DNA from: Mytilus edulis
Lineage: Eukaryota > Mollusca > Bivalvia > Mytilida > Mytilidae
NCBI RefSeq assembly: GCF_963676685.1
Contig: NC_092356.1
Span: 50,059,601 to 50,123,600, forward strand
Length of the DNA stretch: 64,000 nucleotides
Direction: 5' to 3'
The notes beneath the pieces are model-generated. The model had not been told where the DNA came from. It did not search any database and saw only the letters and a program-made list of their open reading frames with translations. Below are positions 34,750-45,576 of this stretch, one piece after another. The translations under genes were made by a program, and so were the position numbers. The first letter of the stretch is position 1; every line of letters starts with the position of its first letter.

Positions 34750-34905
34750 TCAACTTTTTTTGATTTTTGGGACCTCAATGCTCTCCAATTTGTACTTGTT
34801 TGGCTTTATAACTATTTTGATCTGAGCGTCACTGATGAGTCTTATGAAAACGAAACGCGTCTGGCGTATTGAATTGTAAGCCTGGTACCTTTGATAACTA
34901 ATTGT
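34750..34905 (+). mobile_element. SINE-like Meta-type repeat copy 2
   Basis: It has GAGCGTCACTGATGAGTCTT, ACGAAACGCGTCTGGCGTA and then CCTGGTACCTTTGATAACTA, the same order as copy 1. The plus frame at 34609..34872 overlaps it and is a chance product. Confidence 0.65.
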
Positions 34906-34954
34906 TTTACTTAAGCAATGTAAATAAACTTATCATATATACATTTTGTATTTA

Positions 34955-35075
34955 CGCCTGACGGGCGTTTTGTCTACAAAAGGCTCACCAGTGACGCTTG
35001 AATCCCAAAAAGGTAAAAATGCCAAATAAAGTACGAATTAAGTTGAAGAGCATTGATGACCAAAATTCGTAAAAG
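34955..35075 (-). mobile_element. SINE-like Meta-type repeat copy 3
   Basis: It is the inverse of copies 1 and 2 (TTTGTCTACAAAAGGCTCA, CAGTGACGCTTGAATCC). It lies 50 bases from copy 2 in opposite orientation, so the two form a natural inverted pair. Confidence 0.65.
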
Positions 35076-35690
35076 TTCTGACAAATACAGCTAAGGTAAT
35101 TTATTCCTGAGTTAGAAAAGCCTAGTAGTATTTCAAAAATTCAACGTTTTATCTGATAATACCAGCGACCCCTTCTAAGTCAGTACACTCATTTTCATGA
35201 TACATTTTTATCTGGACATTCTGTCCTGAATATTCCTCACTGTCCCTAACGGAAATACGCACTCCAGTGCACATCCATCTGATTTGCAAGTTCTTGATTT
35301 CACCGACAAAATCAGTGAATTCTCAAGGTTAAGATGTCACTTAACTTTGGATTTTGAATGTCGTTTCCCGAAAAATAGAAATTAAAAACTTTCCATCTGT
35401 AAATTAATGATAGAAAGGATCATGCATCAGTGCTAGCATCAATTTTTACAACTGACATATTTGTTCTCAATATGACCGTGCTTCATGACTTACTTATGTT
35501 ATAGGTTTAGTTAAGGGTTATCACAAGTGCTACAAATCCTTTCCGAGCCAATTTAATTTATATCTTCTCTTGCTTACAATATTGCAGATAGAAAAATTTC
35601 AGGTACCAGGTGAGGTACGTTGTCTCTAGGAGTTAATTACAAGTATAACAGTTGAGTTTGTTCGTCTGAGTTTAATCTTAGACTTACGTA
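35076..35690. other. Interval without recognised feature
   Basis: No open frame or repeat border is supported. Confidence 0.4.
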
Positions 35691-35692
35691 TT

Positions 35693-35871
35693 ACTGTGAA
35701 ACCTGTTAAAACCGAACCTCTTCGGGACTTACGATTTTGATCGGTTTTGGCCAATATTCGGTTTTATCAGGTTCACAACGCATACAATTTGATATGACGG
35801 TGCTTAAGAGCATGTTTGGTTTATACAGGTTTTCGGTTTATGCAGGATTCTTTTTAGCCAGGTTTCACTGT
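35693..35871 (+). mobile_element. MITE-like element with GTGAAACCTG ends
   Basis: ACTGTGAAACCTG at the left and CAGGTTTCACTGT at the right are inverted but for two bases. The interior has further inverted words around CGGTTTT. A target-site duplication is not clear. No coding. Confidence 0.6.
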
Positions 35872-36384
35872 TTATATATATGTTTGCGCACCAATATTTT
35901 TTAAATTGTAGCAGCTGTGATGCCCTGCTCGAAAACAAAGGAGACAATTTCAATGAGTTGAAGTCCGTCTTGTAACATGTGGACACCTTTGGCCGATTTT
36001 ACTATATTTAAAAAAAAAGAAAAGAGCTATTGGTAAAGTCATTCTGCAAAAGGTTTCTTTTGTCGACTGCTAATAATAGATTAATTAGAAACTTTACAGC
36101 GTCACTTGAAAAACTTAGGCCGAGACATATATGCCATTTCCAGGGAACACACACCTGATATAGCAGATCTGCATTGCCTTGTTGTTGCACTCTATAGTAA
36201 ATAAGAATTGAGGCACCTAGCTTCTTTCTTTGAAGTTGGATTGCCCTCAGAAAGATCTGTTTGCCACAAATCTAAATCACAAGCTACAGACTACGTTCCT
36301 CAATCTGAATGCCTTGAGAGAAGTGCAATGTACCTTGGATGGAAGGGGATTTTCATTTATTTGTTTCCTTCTTTTCGTTTATTT

Positions 36385-36527
36385 CAGCAGAGAATTTTAC
36401 CCAAGACAGAAAAATAAGCATAATTTCAGAGAATTTTACCCAAAAGTGGACAAAATAGAAAAATAAGCATTATTTCAGAGAATTTTACCCAAGAGTGGAC
36501 AAAATAGAAAAATAAGCATTATTTCAG
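36385..36527 (+). repeat. ~54-bp tandem repeat, three units
   Basis: The unit CAGAGAATTTTACCCAA.. ..AATAAGCATTATTT occurs about 2.7 times. The first unit is shortened; the last two are nearly identical. Confidence 0.85.
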
Positions 36528-37367
36528 TGGATGAAATGGGTCAAGTGTTTAACAGTAATGCTATCCCCTAATTTACATAACAACTTCATTTAAACTAGGA
36601 ATAATATATATACTTACTCTAATAGGATTTAAACTAAGTCAATATATCATGTCCTAGGTTTAAATTGAAATTTCATATTTTAATCAAATAATGTTTAGTT
36701 TCATGTAGGCTGTAATTTATGTATTGTTATTATGACAGTCTCTGCCATAATTAACATGTAAGGGATATGACACTTATAAGATAAATAGTTGTAAGGTGAC
36801 TTAGGGTAATATTCATTTCCATAATCTTTCTGACGTTTTTTATTCTGTTGTTCAACGAAGGAGAATTTTCGTTGTTTACACATATTCTATTTCAAAATCA
36901 GAATGAGAACTGCTGTTGATATGAAAATGATTTTCAAAGAACATCATCTTATGTATTTTTCTTAAATTTTTTATTTTATATTTTCCACATAAAGGCATTG
37001 AAAATGTAAATTTTTAACATTAAAGAATAAGTAACTAATTTGATTATAATTTGGTTCATTTTTCCTTGCAAAAAGTATGCATAACCTTCTTTTTTTAAAA
37101 ATCTATTATAACGTGGAATAAACACACACTATTAACCGGTTTGTTCAGGTTAAAATTTGAAATGTTTAAAAATAATTTGTATAGAAAGAATACATGATAG
37201 TACTTGTAGATCTTTATTTGTATGTGTTTTATTGTTTGTCTGTTTTAAAAAAAAAAGTCTTCTTGATCCTTTCTCACACTCTTTCCTAATAACTGTTAAC
37301 CAGCAAATTGACTAAACCATTGATGAAATATGCTTGAATGAACTGCTTTAATAAAAATATAACCTAA
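36528..37367. other. Interval without recognised feature
   Basis: This is very AT-rich DNA with no supported gene, repeat or RNA. Confidence 0.4.
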
Positions 37368-37982
37368 AATAAAATTGAGAAAGGAAATGGTGAATATGTC
37401 AAAGCGACAACCACCCGACCATAGAGCAAACAACAGCCGAAGGCAACCAATGGGTCTTCAATGTAGCGAGAATTCCCGCACCCGTAGGTGTCCTTCAGCT
37501 GGCCCCTAAAATATGCATAGTACAGTGATAATTGACGTCATACTAAACTCCGAATTATACACAAGAAACTAAAATTTAAAATCATACAAGACTAACAAAG
37601 GCCAGAGGCTCCTGACTTGGGACAGGCGCAAAATTGCGGCGGGGTTAAACATGTTTATGAGATCTCAACCCTCCCCCTATACCTCTAGCCAATGTAGAAA
37701 AGTAAAAGAATAACAATACACACATTAAAATTCAGTCCAAGAGAAGTCCGAGTCTGATGTCAAAAGATGTAACAAAAGAAAATAAATAAAATGACAATAA
37801 TACATAAATAACAACAGACTACTAGCAGTTAACTGACATGCCAGCTCCAGACCTCAATTAAACTGATTGAAAGATTATGTCTTCATCATATGAATATCAG
37901 GTACAATCCCTCCCGTTAGGGGTTTAGTATCATACTATCATAAAATATATGAGAAGAACATAACCCGTGTCATGCCAACAAC
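37368..37982 (-). mobile_element. 3' tail copy of the Penelope-like element
   Basis: Nearly identical to 22702..23323, with small indels (for example a missing TAGTATG near 37520). The match ends exactly where the first copy runs into the RT frame's end region, so this is a severely 5'-truncated insertion in the same orientation. Confidence 0.88.
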
Positions 37983-38469
37983 CTAAAAGTTCATTTGTGC
38001 ATACATGAAAATTATGGGTAATTTCATTTCAGGGTGTAAAGATTTAGTAGATAAAATGGCTACAACCTGGTTGATGAGGTTGGTGCCTCATGAAAGATTG
38101 GACTAAAATGTAGTTTTTTGTTTGTTTTTTGGAATTGCACTGTGCTAGAATGTTATACAAATCCACAAATCCTTGATGTGTATGAAAAAAATAGCCTAGG
38201 CCAAACAATCATTAATGCTAGTATCTACCATAGATACATGTATATCCACTTATCATTTTACATTGGATAGAGGTATAGGGAAAGGGTTGAGTTCTCACAA
38301 AACATGTATAATCCTTCCACCTGGTTGTGCCTGTCCCATCAGGAACCTCTGACCTAGGTCAGTCTTTTATGTTTTTTTTTAAATTTTGGTTCATTTATGT
38401 TTTATTTTCAAATTTTGGTTCATTTATATGTTAAGTAGTTTAGTTTGATGTCCTTTTTCGCTGAACTAG

Positions 38470-39150
38470 TATACAATATTTGTGAAGGACCTGCTGAAGC
38501 CAGCACCAGGTGTGGAATTTTCTCACTGTGTTGAAGACCCATTGGTGGCCTTGGACTACTTTCTGCTATTTGGCCAGGTTGTGGTCTCTTGGGACACATT
38601 CCTCATTTTTATTCTCAAGGTTATATTTAACATTGCCATTAAAGTGTGAGGTTTGGCATGCCACAAAACCAGGTTCAACCCACCATTTTTTCCTTTAAAA
38701 ATGTCCTGTACCAAGTCAGGAATATGGCCATTGTTATATTATTGTTCGTTTTTCTGTGTGTGTTACATTTTTACGTTGTGTCGTTTGTTTTCTCTTATTT
38801 TTTATTGTAAATTCACATTGCGATTAGACGTTGGTACTTGTCTATCCCAAATTCATGTATTTTGTTTTGATGTTATATTTGTTATTCTCGTGGGATTTTG
38901 TCTGATGCTTGGTCCGTTTCTGTGTGTGTTACATTTTAGTGTTGCGTCGTTGTTCTCCTCTTATATTTAATGCGTTTCCCTCGGTTTTAGTTTGTTACCC
39001 CGATTTTGTTTTTTGTCCATGGATTTATGAGTTTTCAACAGCGATATACTACTGTTGCCTTCATTCATCAGCAGAAAGTGAATTTTTTACTGTTGTGTTT
39101 TATCTCTTCAACAACACAATCATAGGTTGGACTCATTAATCTAAATAACA
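38470..39150 (+). repeat. Opposite-strand relative of the RT-element tail plus adjoining repeat
   Basis: The segment at 38505-38620 (TTGAAGACCCATTGGTGGCC) is the reverse complement of part of the tail at 22720-22820. The following part has a twofold internal repeat (CTGTGTGTGTTACATTTT at 38755 and 38920) and ends with TATACTACTGTTGCCTT, the inverse of 33940-33975. The plus frames here have no known domain. Confidence 0.65.
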
Positions 39151-40090
39151 AAAGTCGCATAAACCATTAGACATGTTTGTTAATGTTTAATTCAGACGGT
39201 TGATCACCCTATTCCAAATATTTGAAGAAAAAAAGGAATAAAAAAATTAAAACTAGATCGGAATACATCTTTTCCAGATGGAATACCTAGAATCCTTTAA
39301 AAAGTTTCAAGTATTTTAACATCCTACCATTGTGTTTTTGTGCTATGGACTTTTTTCTATTTGCTTTCATTTTTAATTATGTAGTTTGTCTATACAGTGT
39401 CTTGAGGCTTTTTTGGTTTTTCTCTTTGTAGAAATAGTTATTCTTTTTACAGTGATAAAGATTATAATGCAATATTGACTGTTGTATCCCAATTTTGACA
39501 TGTTTGCCATATTATGTTTGTTTGTTTTGCTCACATTGTTGTTAATATAATGGAATTTCGAGCAACTGTAACACAAGTGAGATGTTTAGCTAGCTCTAAA
39601 ACCAAGTTAAATCCACTGCTTTTTACATAGGAAAATATCTGTAAGAAGTTCAGAATATGACATTATTTTTTTTTAAATTTGTTTGATGTCCATGCGATTT
39701 TAATTTTAACATTTTGACTTTAGTCCTGGTATCTATGATGAGTTTATTTATTAACAATTTTTTGCTTTACAAAAACAAATGTTGAATAATGCTTGAAAAA
39801 GGTTATCAAACATTATCTTCCAAAGAGAGCATTTATTAGAATGGGAAATCCCTGATAAAACATCCAAGAAATTGGGTTTACTTTGAAGGGTGCTCCTGAT
39901 AAGTAGTCCTTCTCTGCATGTGGAACCTGTCAAACCTCTAGGTTGTTTTCTTGTGACAATTGTTTATTTTTTGGTCTATATATCTTTCTCTCTCTCATTA
40001 TTTTGGATTTGTCTAATTCATACATTGTCAGCTGATTTCTTTTATCTGCACAAAATTTGTTATCTACTTTTTAAGGCACTGTTACAGGGA
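39151..40090. other. Interval without recognised gene
   Basis: A short piece of repeat (CCTGGTATCTATGATGAG at 39726) recalls the end of Meta-type copy 1. Nothing else is seen. Confidence 0.4.
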
Positions 40091-40103
40091 CTTAGTTCAC
40101 AAG

Positions 40104-40215
40104 TAGTCTGAGATTACTCTGACGTCCAACGGCTGTTTTGCCAGACAAGCTGGGGCTGCAGGGCCCCAGCTTGTCTAGCAAAACAGCCGTTGTATGTCAG
40201 AGTAATCTCGGACTA
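40104..40215. mobile_element. Foldback MITE, 112 bp, 9-bp TSD
   Basis: The whole element is one hairpin: about 50-base arms (left TAGTCTGAGATTACTCTGAC; right the inverse with one change) around the centre GGGGCTGCAGGGCCCC. The direct repeat GTTCACAAG flanks it on both sides (40095-40103 and 40216-40224). A 9-base duplication fits Mutator-like elements, but no transposase is present to prove it. Confidence 0.9.
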
Positions 40216-40794
40216 GTTCACAAGGTAAACACTTTGTAGCAAAAGGTATATTAAAGTAAACTATACTTCAAGATAATGCTAATCATGAAGAACTACATTT
40301 TAGTATGTTGAAGAGTTTATTGATAAAATCAATAAATAATATTTTCATAAAATGTCATAACTTTGTTCACAAATCATTCAACAATAATAATGCCATTCAC
40401 ATGTAAAAAATCCTTCAATTTTCACATATATACAAAACAATTGCAATTTATCTCCCTTTGTCATAATGAAAGGAATATTTATACTTATTTTTTTTCTTAA
40501 AAAAAAATGCCCCATTGCTTGTATTGATATTGGATAATATTCTGCCACAGTATTATAGCCTGCACTATAGAAGTGAATATAGTATGAATATTAAATATCC
40601 TTTATTTCCAATGTCTAGTGAGTAATCTATTTTTAAATTGTATTATTGAATTTTTATTGTATTTCTTAAAACATAATTATGTTCTGAAAAGTATTGTGTT
40701 ATTATTACATAAACTGAGATAGATTTTTTCCTTTGGATATACTCATGACTGTTTTAAGCTTTAAGAGAAGACATTTTTTAGCTAACCATGTTCA

Positions 40795-40950
40795 TCAAGG
40801 GAAATAACCCAGATTCAAATTTTGTAGATGTGATACCTTTCTACAGGTTTATTGGTCAAGGGAAGTAACCCAAATTCAAAATTGATACCTTTTTACAGGT
40901 TTATTGGTCAAGGGAAGTAACCCAAATACAAATTTTGTAGATTGATACAT
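40795..40950 (+). repeat. Imperfect tandem repeat, three units
   Basis: Units with GTCAAGGGAAGTAACCCAAAT and GATACCTTT..ACAGGTTTATTG repeat about every 53-67 bases. Confidence 0.8.
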
Positions 40951-41236
40951 TTAAACAGTTTTTTTGTGCCACAAATATTAAAACAATAATATTGTAATAC
41001 AATTTTTGTAGAAATCTGAAATAAACAAAACAATTTATGCATTTTTCAAACGTCTACGTTGAGATTAATATCATTCTGTGTATTTACTACCCATCCATCT
41101 AATTCTACACAATAATGGCCGACATCTGTTTATTATATCAATATTATATACAAGTAGACATTAAAACATTAGTGAAAGACAAATGTAACATTATACCATT
41201 ATCACAAAACAAGAATCGTTGTCGTGCTAACCATAC

Positions 41237-41295
41237 TCCCACTCTCATTGTCTCATTGGCAATCATACCACATCTTCTTTTTTATATATCTCACT
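41237..41295 (-). repeat. Fragment of the GATGTGGTATGATTGCCAATGAG repeat
   Basis: The inverse of this repeat's start (TTGTCTCATTGGCAATCATA, CCACATCTTC) is present. Fuller copies lie at 25510, 32610 (inverted), 56180 and 59845. Confidence 0.7.
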
Positions 41296-42435
41296 CGTAA
41301 TTCAAAGTATGATAAAATAATATGTTGATGTTTTCCAGATCTGTAAAGCTTGCACACATTGCTGTAAAGATGCTGATGAAATATGAAAATCATTCTTATA
41401 AGTTTTACTGAAGAATCGTGTGACACATACAGTTTTAAATTCAATAAACACATTGAAACATTTAAGGGAGCGTTAACAAGAAATAGGTGTATGACAGATC
41501 TGAAAATCAAGTACAAGTTACAATAAGTCAAGCAGCTGATCAAATATCTAGTCATTCTGTTCATTAGTACTTATAAAAATGTGATGGAAGTATTTGTTAA
41601 ATGGATGGAAGGACAGACGTACAGACATGGTGAATGTAATATAGCCCCACCCCTCGAGTGGGAGAATGATACAAATATACTGTACAATATCTCAACAATA
41701 CAGATCATAGAAGGCATAGCACATTCAATGCATATTCATAACACATATATTTTATCAACTTTATAAACCTCACAATTCACCCTAAATTTTGTGTTTCTTA
41801 TAAAAAAAACTACCTACCTATTATTAACATCTATTAGTTTTACACTCTATAAGCTAACGGAATGTAGTTTTTTTTAATCCTGATTCAATAATTATTCCAA
41901 ATGTCACTTTAATGAGCAGAATAATGTGCAAATGTTACGGATAATAGTCTAGTAAAAAAGATGACTTGAATTTCTGTCTTAATAAAATGATTTACTCAGC
42001 ATCGTCTATTTTAATAACTATCTTTCAGAACTCCTTGCCAATGAAATGAAAACAGAAAGGTCCAATAAAAAATTGATTAAAAAGTGGCAGTGAATTAATT
42101 TGACTTTGAAGTGACTATTCCATTAAAATGAATGTTGAGGGTAGGAAAAAGAGAGGCCAAAGATAATAGAGGGATATCCAAACGCATGGAATGGTAGTTT
42201 CATTTATGATTGGTTGTCCTTTTCATGTAAGCTATATTACACAGAGGGTATGTTGGTTATTTACTAATGCCTACATACCCTCCCAGACCCATTTTAATGA
42301 TATAGCCCTTACCTTAATTATGATAAAGATGAAATGTAATCCACATATGAATGCAAACAAATTTAATACTATGTATATTCATGGAGGGCAGTACGGTATA
42401 TTGCTAAATAGTAAAATAAATGATACTTTTATAGT
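41296..42435. other. Interval without recognised gene
   Basis: A GGAAGGACAGACG word and GCCCCACCCCTCGAGTGGG near 41650 recall the end of the element family at 34430-34530. No gene is supported. Confidence 0.4.
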
Positions 42436-42440
42436 GTGAG

Positions 42441-42539
42441 CAGGGGCGGAACCAGCCATGTTCCCAACCCAGGATAAAGGGGGGTTCCAACTATATGTTC
42501 CCATTCAAATGCATTGATTGGCACCTGGATCCCCCACTG
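42441..42539 (+). mobile_element. Short MITE with CAGGGGCGG end and 5-bp TSD
   Basis: It begins CAGGGGCGGAACCAGCCATG and ends CCTGGATCCCCCACTG, flanked by GTGAG on both sides (42436-42440 and 42540-42544). Same family as 43875..44022, with the shared internal words TTCCCAACCC and ATTCAAATGCATTGA (opposite orientation there). Confidence 0.88.
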
Positions 42540-42544
42540 GTGAG

Positions 42545-43869
42545 TATATGCAATGCTTGTTGATCATAAGCTAATATACATGTATAATAAGGTGGTGACA
42601 TGAGGTGTTCATTTCCTTAATCCTGCTTTTTTTATATAAATTTTCCCCATTTTTCACTTTTTTACCTCCTTTACCATCACATATGCAATTTTTCTCAGTT
42701 TGCTGAAAAACAGAAACCCTGTGAATACCAATTCCCTTAACACAAATTTTGTAGATGTGATGATATAACTCAACGAAACATAACTTTAGACATGAACACA
42801 CACCATACAACTGATGAAACATGAAATAATACATACAAATGTACGCTAAACAAAATAGGTCTTAGGGAACATTTCAAAATACAAAAAAAAAATATTATTA
42901 AATGAATTAGTCTTTAATGTACAAGCTACCACAGACTGACCTCGTTCAAATAAAATAGTGAAAATTTTAAGCTAGAAGAATTTTTATTTTAAATCAGGTA
43001 TTATTATTATTTGCTTTATCTCCTAACAAAATAGCAAGTATAAAGTAATGTGAAAAAAATATGTATTATAAGATGGTCCCTTGCACTTATATATTCATTA
43101 AAAGAAAAAGCATATATATAGATAAAAAAATAAAGAAAAGTGGCACTTGACCTTTTAAAGGTCATAAGATATGAGTTAGCACTTTACTAATGTAGACGTA
43201 TAATGACTTTATTGCCATTTTTCATATGTACATATTTACATTCTAAATAAAACAATGTAACAGACATTATTTACACAAATATTCATAAACAGCCACAAAA
43301 ACATAAAAAATGTCATAAAATTACAACATATATCACATTTATATTGCATAGCATTCAGACCTTCAACACTGCCTTCTGGAGTTTTATTTCTTTTATAATG
43401 ATTATGGATGATTTAGATATAAAAATTTTATCTTCTTGAGGCAAAGCATCAATTTATCTCATAGCTTTTAATAATCATTACAATGTTAAAGTACAGATTT
43501 CCCCTTAATTCTCTGACTTAAGAAAAGCATGTACAACAAATTTAAAGATAAGATACTTCATAGTAAATTCTTACATAATATTATGACAGGTAAATTTCAT
43601 TTCATAGACTACCTATAAATTTAATTTCATTTAAAATTTCTTTATTGTAAAAGGACCTTCTTATTCCTGTTTATAAAATTTCTACTAATTTTTTTAAATT
43701 GCTCAACTTATTGAATGCAAAATTTAAAGATCTGTGTTCAAGGCTAAACAAAACAAATATCTATTACATGGATTATGAACTTATGATGTTTAGTTAGAAA
43801 AACCACTTGAACATGTATTAGGGTCTGGTTGAGGGGTCTTTTCTTTATATTTAAACACCACATTATTCT
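42545..43869. other. Interval without recognised gene
   Basis: This is AT-rich DNA. The minus frame at 42571..42834 has no motif. The 3' part of the chloride-channel transcript may reach here, but no cleavage signal could be chosen. Confidence 0.35.
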
Positions 43870-43874
43870 CTTAT

Positions 43875-44022
43875 CAGTGGCGGATCCAGGAGGGGGGTTC
43901 CCGGGGTTGGAACCCCCCTTTTTTTGGTCGATCAATGCATTTGAATTGGAGCATGTAGTTGGAACCCCCCCTTTACTCTGGGTTGGGAACCCCCCTTTTT
44001 AAAATGGCTGGATCCGCCCCTG
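43875..44022 (-). mobile_element. MITE, 148 bp, 5-bp TSD
   Basis: The ends are CAGTGGCGGATCCAG and its partner CTGGATCCGCCCCTG, the interior carries GGTTCC/GGAACC runs, and the flanking direct repeat is CTTAT (43870-43874 and 44023-44027). It is the best-preserved member of the family in the window. Orientation is given relative to 42441. Confidence 0.9.
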
Positions 44023-44027
44023 CTTAT

Positions 44028-45576
44028 CTTTACTTTTTGGTCTATTTTTCTCTATTCTTTATTTTCAAGCCCTTTATTCTGCATTTTCCCCCTATTATTC
44101 TATATTCAGTAAACACCCCCATCAAGTCCCTGTTGTATGTTACGTAGAGAGAGTACTGATAGGACACTGGATGATATTTCCAGCTGTTGGCCGCATTCAA
44201 CCCAATTTTTTTTTTAGCATTCATGCTGTTAACTATCAACATTAAAAAAATATACAATGTCTATTTCTAATAAGAAAATTGATTGGATTGCTGATTTAAT
44301 TAAACAGACAAAATTGTCCAATTGTGGAAATTTTGAAAAATTTAGGCAAAATACTAACACTTTTATACAGGTAGTTTGTTCATTCAATGAAACATACTTC
44401 AGTCAAAACAATCTTAAAACTTGTCTTTTTGATAATTTCTTTTTAATTTTCATAATATCACCAAATAAAAATGAAATTATTACATCATTACAGTAATTTT
44501 AAGGAAATGAAATTCCATTTTAAGAAATATAAACCTATTTAAAGAATGATCAAATATGACTACTAGTATTACATGACAATGACAAATAACTAGGAGAAAT
44601 TTGTCAAAATGAGAATAAATTGTTGTACTTATCGTCAATTGTCCTTTGTGGGGCCCCTTATCTCATTGATGGTATTGTTCATAAAAAAAAAGTTATAATA
44701 CTTACCCTCATTTAGATTTTTTTTAAATCTGATATGTAAAAAATTAGAATACTTTAATTCAGACAATATCATTTCAAGAAGATACTTGTTGCTGTGGGAA
44801 AACTTTTACTGAAATACTTTGACAAACACTCAGACAGATGGAAAGATGAAAACCAGAATATTCCTCCCCAACCCCTTTGGAGCTGGGGGTATTATTATGA
44901 TCCACGAAAAAAAAAGTATTGCAAGGAAATCGTTGTTTACTTTGATCTTTTAATACTAATAAGAATACTGTTTTTGTTATTCGTAAGAATAAAACAATTA
45001 TTTAACTGAATGTATAAGAGATATAGCTTATCTTCTAATATGAAATGGATCAAGTGTATAATACAAAATCTTGGGAATGTCAAAAACAATTTCTAATTTG
45101 TGTTGAAAAAAGTAAATTTGAAATGTTATATGATAAAATTCTTGGTCCCGATAACTCACCTACTACCTGTCTTTATATTTTATATCTACAACATACAGTG
45201 TATAATAAATGGAGGTGTGGAATGGGCAGAGTTGTGACAAAAGTTTTGCAGTGTATTCAACTTGTACAAAAAGCAATGAAGAAAAGATAACAAACTATTG
45301 TACTCAGTAACGGTTCTAATTATTAGCCAATCAAATCACAATAAACAAGAATGACTGACTAATACCTATATTTACAACTGCCAAAAATTGTTTACCTAAA
45401 AAAGTAATCTAAAGGGAATTATTAATACTAAGTTCACTTCCAATTAATCTTGTTACTTTCCTATGATTGCAATACTCCTAAAAGTTTTCATTTCATAACA
45501 AATGCCCATTGCTTAGTAATTATATCTTATCACACATAGCAGTGTTTGTCTATCGCTGAGATGTGTACATATCTGA
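44028..45576. other. Probable 3' UTR and downstream region of the chloride-channel gene
   Basis: It lies immediately downstream of the stop codon at 45577 on the minus strand. Several inverse AATAAA words occur. Frames such as 44794..45009 and 45045..45290 have no known domain. No further feature is supported. Confidence 0.4.
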
